In this document: piece by piece, positions 15,801 to 22,470 of the stretch | How the letters are laid out: each line of letters starts with the position of its first letter | How positions within the stretch are numbered: the stretch's first letter is position 1 | NCBI GenBank assembly: GCA_026386845.1 | Contig: JAPLMW010000008.1 | Location: forward strand, 1-35,590 | DNA from: Phycisphaerae bacterium | Lineage (GTDB): Bacteria > Planctomycetota > Phycisphaerae > Sedimentisphaerales > UBA12454 | DNA: 35,590 nucleotides | Direction: 5' to 3' | Made by a program: the position numbers and the translations under genes | The notes under the pieces: generated by a model | Told to the model about the DNA's origin: nothing | The model's input: the letters and a program-made list of their open reading frames with translations, nothing else | Database searches by the model: none

Positions 15801-17289
15801 AAGTATTTACAATAACAAGCTGCGGTTTGGTACGGAAATTCCATACATCGCCTGTAACATCAGGCAGACCGGTTCCCGCCGGGAATTTGGTTACGATGCG
15901 CCAATAATAGGTTTCGCCCTTGACAGGTGCATTAACCGCAAAGTTGGTGTCGGTAATATCATTCACCTCCAAGGCATCAGCATTAACGTCATTTACACGG
16001 TCAAAATTGTCAGCGAAATAGACATCAAACCTGCTCGCACTTGAAGAAGCGCTCCACTGCAGGTCAACAGCCCCGACATTTACATCTTCTTCGCCGTTAG
16101 CCGGCACAGGATTAAACGCCTTGCCTGTTTCTGTAGTAAACTTCCAGACCGGACCCTTATACATAGTACCGCTGACATTTGTATCAACCGCCCAGTAATA
16201 GGTAGTATTAAGAGTCAGCGGGCCGCCAATTGAAGCATTAGCCACGCTGTTCAAATCATTGGCACCACTTACCGTATATAACGGAGATGTGCACACATCG
16301 CTATCATCATTAAAATATAACGTCTGCCTTGTAGCGGCTGCCACAGGCTGCCACAGAAGATTGGTGTCAACAGGAACATTTGAAGCATTGGGGAAAGGAC
16401 TGAGCGCAATAGCCTTGGTTGTGTAATCAGTCTGATAAAGAATACTGACTTCAGAAGGAGTCAGGGTTCTTTTATAGATACGACATTCGTCAAGCATACC
16501 TTCAAATTCGCTGTCCCCGGTTCCAAATATGACAGGGGAAGTATAGCCGGGGTCAACGTTTGCACCTATGGTATTGGTATCATCATGAGAAATAACCGTT
16601 CTGTCCACCTGGACACCGTCAACAAATATAAGGCTGGCTTCACGCGCACTTCTGTCGTAAACAATCCCGGCATGATGCCAGGAGTTCGCCTGAACTTCCA
16701 ACTGGGCCAGTGTCTTTGTCGTTTCCATACGCAGAGGAACTCCAGCGATACCCATTTTGGACCAGAATTGAAGCTTCCCATCGTACATTCTGATTTCCCA
16801 AAAACTATTTGGTTCATCCACATAGGCGTGCCTAATCATCGTGCCGGTCGCAGTTTGGATTTCGGGATAGAACCAGAGGGTAAATGTTTTTTTTGTAGTT
16901 GGATCTTCGAAAAGGGCGCCAAGGTCGAATATCGGATTGGAAGGGACGCTCACTCTGCAGTCGTACGTCTTGCCGGTATTGGCATCGCAGAGCTTCCTGA
17001 AATCGCCGCTGTAGTTACCAATTTTGCGTTCGTTTACGTTTGAATCCCACATATGAAATGGGTCAGTAGTATTATAATCAGATGCCGTACCCACCAAAAC
17101 AGTATAGTTACCATCACCAGGATGCGGATTGCTCGTGGTTGTGGGAGGAGGGCCGTTAGTGTCGGTCTCAAAATTCAGATTGAAAATCAAATTGGGGTCC
17201 GTGTCAGGGTTCCATATCGCCGCCTTGGCAGGCGAACAAATCATCGCTAATACCAGCAATAAAACTATACATATTGATTTGTTCTTCAT
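12823..17289 (-). CDS. Giant secreted LamG / glycine-rich protein with dockerin-like C-terminus
   Basis: A 1488-aa exported protein. A signal peptide (1-23) ends SPAKA. A LamG/concanavalin-like domain covers about 25-290 (FTLWFYPEI, SWHHAGIVYDRSAREASLIF). Two fibronectin-III-like domains follow (about 293-390, 391-488). Then come two copies of a ~450-residue module (about 490-925 and 926-1408): a beta segment, a glycine-rich part (GGGGGGGRIAVF; GGSVRIIAG) and a fibronectin-like domain with YYW-V-K. The C-terminus has an EF-hand/dockerin-like DFNHDCVVNFIDFASFAERW (about 1430-1449). Probably a cell-surface or matrix protein; no catalytic motif is seen. AAGGAGAG precedes the ATG and a strong terminator follows. 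Long antisense open frames here are by-products of its GC-rich glycine codons. Confidence 0.85.
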   Translation of the reverse strand: MKNKSICIVLLLVLAMICSPAKAAIWNPDTDPNLIFNLNFETDTNGPPPTTTSNPHPGDGNYTVLVGTASDYNTTDPFHMWDSNVNERKIGNYSGDFRKLCDANTGKTYDCRVSVPSNPIFDLGALFEDPTTKKTFTLWFYPEIQTATGTMIRHAYVDEPNSFWEIRMYDGKLQFWSKMGIAGVPLRMETTKTLAQLEVQANSWHHAGIVYDRSAREASLIFVDGVQVDRTVISHDDTNTIGANVDPGYTSPVIFGTGDSEFEGMLDECRIYKRTLTPSEVSILYQTDYTTKAIALSPFPNASNVPVDTNLLWQPVAAATRQTLYFNDDSDVCTSPLYTVSGANDLNSVANASIGGPLTLNTTYYWAVDTNVSGTMYKGPVWKFTTETGKAFNPVPANGEEDVNVGAVDLQWSASSSASRFDVYFADNFDRVNDVNADALEVNDITDTNFAVNAPVKGETYYWRIVTKFPAGTGLPDVTGDVWNFRTKPQLVIVNTSDAGAIYNEVNYPAKTLTFVDDSCTVNGYLGDDDVVIFDYNANLNLNEYYSIIVIPEFNDTVEADMNSQGYRKTSRPMAIHVNGDAFFNCRIEAYAPDAPLNDRGPSSQARSGGYRGSYRYEDHNNPIEKFGPGYGATGGESDVLCGAGGGYGGAGGNQARGGLGGVAYGYTQIPVPLGGSAGGWSNNATAGGGGGAVEIAATGNVTLGSEMQLLVSGGKALPAGRGSGGGAGGSVKIIARGNFTNSGVVDANGGKGGDTTILTVPGSEGKANPGGGGGGGRIAVFHAGSYTNTGTLAVAGGARGGRPEEDQNTASQAGAVGTVFESNQTPLKPEYPTPADGANGIMSGGKVTLKWYPGFGAKKNELYFGTSTNPPKIIEINGVPAKGGVLRAQQTYDVNAVAGQTYYWYVKAKSDTNEVNSTSWSFLALYDYMIVFNTSDVNATYSGQIINPLTCRIRDSNGWEPAVISTGSVGADGVTIFNFNGFNYDANYTIVVVPDYTCTGKSTTTEVPSLSSRRPLAIHVAGDFYFDGTLDISGDDVLTAADRPKARSGGYRGTRMRGSSADDFDDYSEYDAGYFTVKSDPNHRYSLTPAAQLYYPPTDSGRSVFGPGIGLIAVYDGGGGGGYGGIGGDSGRGYYYGLFAGGPSYGDKEVPVPFGGSAGGYGKETGGGAGGGGVEIAATGSVTFGSNAEIYSEGGSVLFYTGRYSGAGGAGGSVRIIAGTTFTNNGIIDVNGGKGGDSSYRANEGGGGGGGGRVSIYYGSGTPVQGTITAKGGARGLCQAADPCHYLKNLSEPGQDGTVFVSNGSPAKASAPAPKNGDTMVYCPNSSPTQSWLTLKWYSGYNVTSVNDVVYFGTASNPTTQIGAPVPATRGQHSSTVDVNIVPDKTYYWKVTTAGTVNSDIWSFKTVNWQCQMPDANVSPVIDGWPEWDFNHDCVVNFIDFASFAERWRAFAEVGSYDLTLPELIILMTEWMECQGRTNSGCSGSGW

Positions 17290-17640
17290 AATTACACTCT
17301 CCTTAATAAGAAAAATAACGTTCCGATAATTTTTTCCATTTTCAATACAGACTTTATAACTTTACCTATATATACTATATTATCGTATAAAATGTTAAAA
17401 TGAACAAGGCAATATTGCGCACTTATAAAATCTGTTTTGCGCAATAGTCATAACAACAAAATTGCGTGTTTTTGGCCGTTATTATTCCACACAGCTAACA
17501 AGACGTGCGAGGGTGAGAATTGTATCAATATTTTTTAAAAAGGCAGGGGGAATCCCACCATTTCAGATCCGCCATAGGCGGACAAGTTTTGGATTTCCGT
17601 GGCCTGCCTGCGTAGGGATAGGTTTTGGATTGAAAACCCG

Positions 17641-17704
17641 CGTCGCCGTGCCCCTCGACTCTGCTCGGGACAGGCCGGCGACGGCTAAACGCGCCGCCCT
17701 GAAT
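17641..17704. repeat. Long dispersed repeat, copy 2
   Basis: Same orientation as the copy at 12615-12687, with identical ends; the loop reads CTCTGCTCGGGACAGG instead of the longer form. The two copies bracket the giant gene. Confidence 0.85.
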
Positions 17705-17780
17705 GGCGGCGGCTAAATATACCCCTCATTGACCCGACTTCGCCAAAGGCTACGACGGGCAGGCGTCCTAGGGGCTCTGA

Positions 17781-17853
17781 CCCCGCCATGCGGGAATGGC
17801 GGGGCTAAACCACGAATAAACGAACCCCGTCATACAATATGACGGGGCTAACG
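17781..17853. repeat. Two tandem hairpin repeats with a CTAAC/CTAAAC suffix
   Basis: CCCCGCCAT/ATGGCGGGG then CTAAAC (from about 17781), and CCCCGTCAT/ATGACGGGG then CTAAC (from about 17825). The two differ inside the stem by matched changes (GCC/GGC versus GTC/GAC). Confidence 0.75.
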
Positions 17854-17884
17854 TGTTAACTAATTTTTTAGGCGCGATGTGCGC

Positions 17885-17911
17885 AAAAAAAAGCCCGCCT
17901 CCTGGGCGAGC
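17885..17911 (-). terminator. Terminator of the cold-shock gene
   Basis: On the minus strand GCTCGCC and GGCGGGC pair with one mismatch, followed by eight T (complement of 17885-17892). Confidence 0.75.
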
Positions 17912-17938
17912 CTTTCGAATGCAAGTCTTGTTGATTAG

Positions 17939-18151
17939 TTAAGCCGGGGTTACCGGGGTTACATTGTTTGCACATGGGCCTTTTTTGCCCTGTCCAACTT
18001 CGAAGTTAACCTTCTGGTTTTCATCGAGCCCTGCATAGCCAGATGTCTTAATTTCCGAGTGGTGGACGAACAAGTCACTGCTGCCGTCATCCGGAGTAAT
18101 AAAACCATATCCCTTGTCTGCATTAAACCATTTTACTGTTCCTGTACTCAC
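17939..18151 (-). CDS. Cold-shock domain protein (CspA family)
   Basis: A 70-aa single cold-shock domain. [20 protein letters not shown] contains RNP1 (KGYGFI) and DLFVHHSEI contains RNP2; both nucleic-acid-binding aromatic motifs are intact. The end PCANNVTPV matches the last strand. Such proteins bind single-stranded RNA/DNA and melt secondary structure. The start is GTG at 18151 (GTGAGTACAGGA) with AAGGAG about 8 nt upstream. A leader of about 110 nt and a terminator make it a one-gene transcript. The family contains both cold-induced and constitutive members, which sequence alone does not separate. Confidence 0.95.
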   Translation of the reverse strand: MSTGTVKWFNADKGYGFITPDDGSSDLFVHHSEIKTSGYAGLDENQKVNFEVGQGKKGPCANNVTPVTPA

Positions 18152-18297
18152 TTTACTGCTCCTTGGCCTGTCTATAGGCCGTTTTAAATAGTATCTCTCG
18201 GTTTTAATTTAATTGGAAGCATACTCTTGAGAGATGAAAGGATATACACCAAAAAAACCTATTTTGCAAATTATACAAACCGGACTTTGAAAGTCAA
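18152..18297 (-). promoter_or_regulatory. Promoter and long structured leader of the cold-shock gene
   Basis: TTGACT (complement of 18292-18297), 16-nt spacer, TATAAT (complement of 18270-18275); start near 18263, so the leader is about 110 nt. The leader can form CTCTC/GAGAG and, touching the ribosome site, GGCCT/AGGCC. Long structured leaders are typical of temperature-responsive csp mRNAs; that role is inferred here. Confidence 0.6.
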
Positions 18298-18409
18298 CAA
18301 GAATATTAAATGCCTGAGACTATTTGGGTTATATTCCTGCAAAAAAGGGCTTTTAGAGTAAGTTCCTGAGATGATTTTGCGTTCTGCCGCGATAGTCAGC
18401 GATTCAATA

Positions 18410-19702
18410 TCAATCAGATACGACCAATCCGACAATGGCATCAACGCTTTTTTGCGTAGCACCCTGATTTTCTTTGATAACATTTTGGCCGTTTTTGGCG
18501 ATTTTTTGGGCAAATTGCGGCTCATCGAGGCATTTTTGAACTGCAAAGCGAAGCTCTTTTTCGTTCTCCACTTCAATAGCTCCCTGAGCGAGCAGAAGTG
18601 CCTGGACAGTCTGCTTAAAATTAAAAGTGAAGGGGCCGAAAATAGTGCATTTGGCCATTGCCGCCGATTCCATCATATCCGAGCCGCCCATCGGGACAAG
18701 TGTTCTGCCGACAAAAACAACTGTCGCCAGTGAATAAAATTTTCTCAAATCGCCCATCGTATCGCCGAGGATTATCGCATCCTGATTAGTTTGGTTTTTT
18801 TCGCCGGCTTTTATCAGGCTGTATCTTGCAAGTTCAAAACCTGATTTTTTAATGAGGTCCGCGACTTCGTCAAAACGTTCAGGTTTGCGAGGCACGATAA
18901 CGAGCCTGAGGTCGCAGTAACTATCCTGTTTTTTTATTTTTTTGAAGACGTCGAGTATGATTTTTTCCTCATTCGGGCCTGTGCCGCCTGCGACCCAGAG
19001 GCGCCTGGCTGCGATATTCAACTGTTTGGCGAGCAGGTCTGCTCCTTCGACATTTTCGGTTGTTTGAGCGGTGTCGTATTTGAGGCTGCCTGTGATGATA
19101 GCTGTTTTATGGTGTCCGCCAAGCGATATGAAGCGGTCGGCATATTCTTTGCTTTGCGCCAGGAAAAGCGAAACCTTTTTAAAAGTGGGTTTTACGAAAA
19201 ATTTGACAAGGCTGTATTTTGGGAAACTTCTGTCGCTGATTCTGCCGTTGACAACAACGACGGGGATTTTTAACCGATGCGCTCTTGAAGTGAAGTTCGG
19301 CCAGACCTCAAGTTCCATCAATAAACAGATGCTCGGCTTTAGATTTTTGAATGCGCGGTGTATAACAGAGGAAAAATCGAACGGGAAATAGAATACCGTC
19401 AGCTCATTGCCGTATAGTTTTTGCGCTCTGTCGATTCCCGTGTCCGTAGTAGCGCTCAGGATAATTTCGTAATCAGGCAGACGTTTTTTGAGTTCTGCGA
19501 TAATGGTTTTTGTGGCGTTGACTTCGCCGACGCTTACAGCGTGAATCCAGATGCACTTTTTATCGGGATATTTTCTGCTTATTTTTCCGAGTCTTTCTCT
19601 CCAGCCGTGTTTGTAGCGGTTCTGGGTCAAGACCCTGAACAGGATTTTCGGGCTGAATGCAGCGAGAGCGAAAAGATAAATAACATCGTTAAGATATTTC
19701 AT
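18410..19702 (-). CDS. waaA: 3-deoxy-D-manno-octulosonate (Kdo) transferase
   Basis: A 430-aa GT30 enzyme that adds Kdo from CMP-Kdo to lipid A precursor at the inner membrane. An N-terminal hydrophobic anchor (about 5-22) is followed by RERLGK and WIHAVSVGEVNATKTI, the signature containing the catalytic glutamate. Then come LMELEVWPNF, VVVNGRISDRSF, the second-domain GGTGPNEEKII, and LGDTMGDLRKFYSLATVVFVGRTLVPMGGSDMMESAA, the CMP-binding half. The frame is open up to 19816, but the upstream part covers a 13-bp hairpin and lacks the family pattern, so the ATG at 19702 is chosen. Presence of waaA implies a Gram-negative-type outer membrane with LPS, matching the secretin encoded later. Confidence 0.93.
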   Translation of the reverse strand: MKYLNDVIYLFALAAFSPKILFRVLTQNRYKHGWRERLGKISRKYPDKKCIWIHAVSVGEVNATKTIIAELKKRLPDYEIILSATTDTGIDRAQKLYGNELTVFYFPFDFSSVIHRAFKNLKPSICLLMELEVWPNFTSRAHRLKIPVVVVNGRISDRSFPKYSLVKFFVKPTFKKVSLFLAQSKEYADRFISLGGHHKTAIITGSLKYDTAQTTENVEGADLLAKQLNIAARRLWVAGGTGPNEEKIILDVFKKIKKQDSYCDLRLVIVPRKPERFDEVADLIKKSGFELARYSLIKAGEKNQTNQDAIILGDTMGDLRKFYSLATVVFVGRTLVPMGGSDMMESAAMAKCTIFGPFTFNFKQTVQALLLAQGAIEVENEKELRFAVQKCLDEPQFAQKIAKNGQNVIKENQGATQKSVDAIVGLVVSD

Positions 19703-19818
19703 TGAAATTTCGGAATAAATACCTTTGAAAATCGATAATCGAAATTGGACCGCAATCGAGAATTTCTCAATTAATTCTCGATTGCTCTGTTTTGAGTCCG
19801 CCTCTGGCAGACTCAAAA

Positions 19819-19892
19819 CGCGCCCGGCAGGATTCGAACTTGCGACCTACGGATTAGAAATCCGTTGCTCTATCCAGCTGAGCTACGGGCGC
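19819..19892 (-). tRNA. tRNA-Arg, anticodon TCT
   Basis: On the minus strand GCGCCCG pairs with CGGGCGC (7-bp acceptor). The D-arm is GAGCTCAGCTGG-like, the anticodon loop in GGATTTCTAATCC gives TCT, and the T-arm contains GTTCGAATCC. The discriminator is G and CCA is not encoded. It reads AGA codons. A GCAATCGAGAATT/AATTCTCGATTGC hairpin lies downstream (about 19752-19785). Confidence 0.97.
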
Positions 19893-20220
19893 AACTTGCT
19901 GTAAATCAAAGACTTACAACTAACAAGTAAATTCTATTTTTTGATTTTATTACAACAGTTACTACATTATTATAGCTAAATTTTTTATTTATCAAAGATA
20001 GAAATGTCAGGAAAGCCGGACCAGTATCATCCTGTCAAGGTTATTCAATTTCGGCTTTTTGATTTTTCTTTTCAGGATAACCACCTGTTCGAATTTTTTC
20101 ATAGGACAAGCATTATTGTCCATTGCCAACACAGTAATTATAATATGCCTGTATTTACTGTCGCATAAAAAACGCATTTTTTCAAGAGAATTGGGCTAAT
20201 CTGCCGATTACAACTAAAGC
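19893..20220. other. AT-rich intergenic region
   Basis: No gene seen. AAAGCCG (20012-20018) and CGGCTTT (20052-20058) followed by T-rich sequence could be a long-loop terminator. TATAAT on the minus strand (about 19968-19975) might contribute to tRNA transcription, but the -35 box is weak. Confidence 0.4.
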
Positions 20221-20249
20221 TTTACCACCTTCAGTTATTATGCTATAAG
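20221..20249 (+). promoter_or_regulatory. Promoter of structured RNA E1
   Basis: TTTACC (20221-20226), 17-nt spacer, extended -10 TGCTATAAG with TATAAG at 20244-20249. Transcription would start near 20256, just before the outer stem of E1. Confidence 0.5.
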
Positions 20250-20260
20250 TGCAAAAAAAT

Positions 20261-20343
20261 GGAGCGTCAACAATTGTCTCGTTCTGTGGTACCCATTGGC
20301 GTGGGAGTCTTTGAGCGAGAAACTAGTTTGACGCTCCTTTTTT
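20261..20343 (+). ncRNA. Structured small RNA E1 (new repeat family)
   Basis: An outer stem GGAGCGTCAA (20261-20270) with TTGACGCTCC (20328-20337) is followed by a T-run, so the molecule ends in its own terminator. An inner 8-bp stem TCTCGTTC (20277-20284) with GAGCGAGA (20313-20320) encloses a 28-nt core (20285-20312) beginning TGTGGTACCC, with a CCCA/TGGG mini-hairpin. The core is identical in E1 and E3 while the stems differ but still pair. With its own promoter this looks like a free-standing RNA of about 85 nt. I recognise no known riboswitch or sRNA family. Confidence 0.7.
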
Positions 20344-20609
20344 ATTAAAGACGTATTTTCTACTAAAGGCAGCCTGCAGTTGCTATTCCCCTTACCCTGT
20401 ATGTGTCTTTTCCCCGCATTATTGATGATGAAACCGGTTATTTTCCGAAAAGGCATTAACTGGGTTTCAAGCCTACACTACAACTTTCGGACAATTTGCG
20501 GCAATTTGAACAGTATAATTTTAAGAATCGGACAAATTTTTCTTGAAACTCGATTTTTATCTTACAAACCGTTTAAGTTAAACAAAAAAACCTCGAGAAT
20601 GGGATACAA

Positions 20610-20694
20610 GGAGTGTGAATCATAGTTCTCGTTTCGTGGTACCCATTGGCGTGGGAGTCTTTGAGCGAGAAACTGGTTTGACGCTCCTTTTTTT
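20610..20694 (+). ncRNA. Structured small RNA E2
   Basis: The core sequence matches E1 from GTGGTACCC onward. The inner stem TTCTCGTTT/GAGCGAGAA keeps pairing through a C-to-U change (C-G to U-G). The outer stem GGAGTGTGAA (20610-20619) with TTGACGCTCC (20678-20687) pairs through G-U with one mismatch, then a T-run. Promoter boxes are unclear. It lies about 350 nt after E1. Confidence 0.65.
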
Positions 20695-20703
20695 ATTGAT
20701 TCC

Positions 20704-20864
20704 CTAAGAGCGTTTTTTCCTTAATTCCTCAATATACTTTGCCGCGGCATCTTTACCGCCTAATCCAAACGCAAGAGCCTTCAATTGCACATCAATTTTA
20801 AAAACCCCATTACAAATCCCGCCCAATCCTCGGCTCGCCAGGCAGCTATCTTTTTTCTACCCAT
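20704..20864 (-). pseudogene. Possible frameshifted small gene
   Basis: From an ATG (complement of 20862-20864) with AAAGG upstream the frame reads MGRKKIAAWRAEDWAGF. The rest of a plausible protein, IDVQLKALAFGLGGKDAAAKY and then IEELRKKRS, continues in another frame to a stop at 20704. One indel near 20815 would join them. No family is recognised. It could equally be chance, so it is offered with low confidence. Confidence 0.25.
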
Positions 20865-20900
20865 AAGAAAACCTTTTTAAGTTTTTTGGATATCGGTTCT

Positions 20901-21386
20901 TCAAACTTTCCGCAAAACACATAAATTACCATTACTAAACGCTGTTACATTCAGCATATTTGAGACTGCCATACTTTTCGTCCTTTCAGATTGGCTGATG
21001 GGAACTATCGCGCCCTCAACGTGAATTATATCGCCTCTGCCATTGAAAACGGGCTCCCCTTTATCCATAACGCATCGCAGCGAGCCGTCTTTATGGATGA
21101 TGCGATATTCAACTTTAAAAGAAACCCCCCAATTTTTACATTCAGCATAAGCGGCAAAAACCTTCTGTCGGTCATCAGGATGAATTAGATTTACCCAAAG
21201 CTCTCTATCAGTTAATATCTCATCGGCGTCATATCCGCTTAATTCCTTAATTTTCTTCGAGAAACAAATAATCTCGGGCCGTTCTGAGGATAAAGTTAAA
21301 TAAGGAATTTCACGGATGGTTTCGACAAATTGGTTGAGCTCCTCATATAACCGTTTTAAAACATATTGAATTTTCACCTCTTGCAT
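20901..21386 (-). CDS. Stand-alone PAS-domain protein
   Basis: A 161-aa protein with one PAS_3-type sensor domain (about residues 25-135). ELSGYDADEILTDRELWVNLIHPDDRQKV and VEYRIIHKDGSLRCVMDKGEPVFNGRGDI are the typical PAS and PAC parts. There is no kinase, cyclase or DNA-binding output. The last ~25 residues (NVTAFSNGNLCVLRKV) match nothing I know. GAGGTG lies 7 nt before the ATG, so it is probably expressed. It could be a separate sensor subunit or the remnant of a longer hybrid kinase. It lies near a PAS-containing histidine kinase on the same strand, separated by about 420 bp. Confidence 0.75.
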   Translation of the reverse strand: MQEVKIQYVLKRLYEELNQFVETIREIPYLTLSSERPEIICFSKKIKELSGYDADEILTDRELWVNLIHPDDRQKVFAAYAECKNWGVSFKVEYRIIHKDGSLRCVMDKGEPVFNGRGDIIHVEGAIVPISQSERTKSMAVSNMLNVTAFSNGNLCVLRKV

Positions 21387-21809
21387 CTGGCCACACCTCT
21401 AAATGTGTTAACAGTTTTAAGTTTTTTCATTACTATCGGCCGAAATCACATTTAAGCAGTTAAATAAATTTTAAGAGTAAATAACCACTTTTGTTAAATT
21501 TGTATTCGGCATCATCAAAACATTTCTTGAAAGCTTTTAGCTCTTTAATATAAGCCTAAGGAGTGTAAAAAATCCAAGCCTAACAGTTGTTTAAAATAAG
21601 TTTACGCGGATGAGACAATTTCTGCCGGAAGAATTATGACTTGATAAAGAGAAGTTTTTGGCCTATTTGACGCTGATATTGGCGATTGAGCAAGCTTAAA
21701 GAAAACTATCCAGAGGAACTGGTTTGCACTAACCAATGGTTAAAATAGCACTCCATCCGGGAAGGGATACTGCCAAAAGCTAATCTGCCAATTCTAAATA
21801 AAATTTTGC
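21387..21809. other. AT-rich intergenic region
   Basis: I see no gene, strong promoter or terminator that can be assigned with confidence. Confidence 0.4.
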
Positions 21810-22457
21810 TTAAATTTTAGTCAGCCCTTCGCGAACAGCAAATTTAGTAAGGTCTGCGAGGTTATTAACTGCGGCCTTTTCCATAATGTGCCTGCGGATT
21901 GCCTCAACGGTTTTGACACTCAAGCCTACTTCTGCAGCGATTTGCTTTGCGGATTCGCCCCCTGTCAAAAGTCGAAGGACCTGGCTTTCTCTTAGTGTAA
22001 ACATTACACGATCGCAGTCAACAAATTGAAAACCATCTTTTGCAATACCGTTCAGAACTATGCTCGCAACTTGAGGACTCAAATATGATTGGCCGGCAGC
22101 CAGAGTTTTAATGGCATTGATTAAATCTTCAAACGCACACTCTTTGAGCATGTACCCTGATACGCCTGCCCTGACCATATCAAGTACAAATTCTCTTTTT
22201 GCATGCACAGACAGTGCCAGGACCTTAACTTCCGGCAGTTCGCTTTTAATTTGACGTGTCGCTTCAATACCATCCAGGCCAGGCATAGACACATCCATAA
22301 TAACCACATCCGGCCTTAATTTTCGGGTCATTTCCACCGCCGCCAGACCATTATCAGCCTCGCCAACCACTTGTATATCAGCATGTTCTTTAATCAAAGA
22401 GATGATTCCCTCTCTCAGGATTTCATGATCATCTGCTATCAAAATTTTTGTCACCAT
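21810..22457 (-). CDS. NarL/LuxR-family response regulator
   Basis: A 215-aa two-domain regulator. The receiver domain (1-120) has the acidic pair Asp9/Asp10, phospho-acceptor Asp55 in VVIMDVSMPG, a signalling serine in ALSVH and Lys105 in GYMLKE. The LuxR-type HTH (about 150-210) reads LRESQVLRLLTGGESAKQIAAEVGLSVKTVEAIRRHIMEK. GGGAGAA lies just before the ATG. It starts 13 nt after the histidine kinase stop, so the two form an operon and a likely two-component pair. Targets are not visible; the adjacent secretion operon and structured RNAs are only candidates by proximity. Confidence 0.93.
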   Translation of the reverse strand: MVTKILIADDHEILREGIISLIKEHADIQVVGEADNGLAAVEMTRKLRPDVVIMDVSMPGLDGIEATRQIKSELPEVKVLALSVHAKREFVLDMVRAGVSGYMLKECAFEDLINAIKTLAAGQSYLSPQVASIVLNGIAKDGFQFVDCDRVMFTLRESQVLRLLTGGESAKQIAAEVGLSVKTVEAIRRHIMEKAAVNNLADLTKFAVREGLTKI

Positions 22458-22470
22458 ATTTTCTCCCTGG

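Larger units (their letters stand above)
17290..17884. other. Intergenic region rich in palindromic repeats
   Basis: No gene seen. It is AT-rich near the giant gene (likely its promoter zone), then holds a series of repeats: the long repeat copy 2, and CCCCGCCAT/ATGGCGGGG and CCCCGTCAT/ATGACGGGG hairpins. Confidence 0.55.

Noticed and set aside
18271-18576. 101-codon minus-strand frame
   Set aside because: Overlaps waaA in another frame and the cold-shock promoter; no domain.
21601-21780. Possible transposase remnant
   Set aside because: Short peptide-like stretches appear in several frames, but no recognisable transposase motif or terminal repeats were found.
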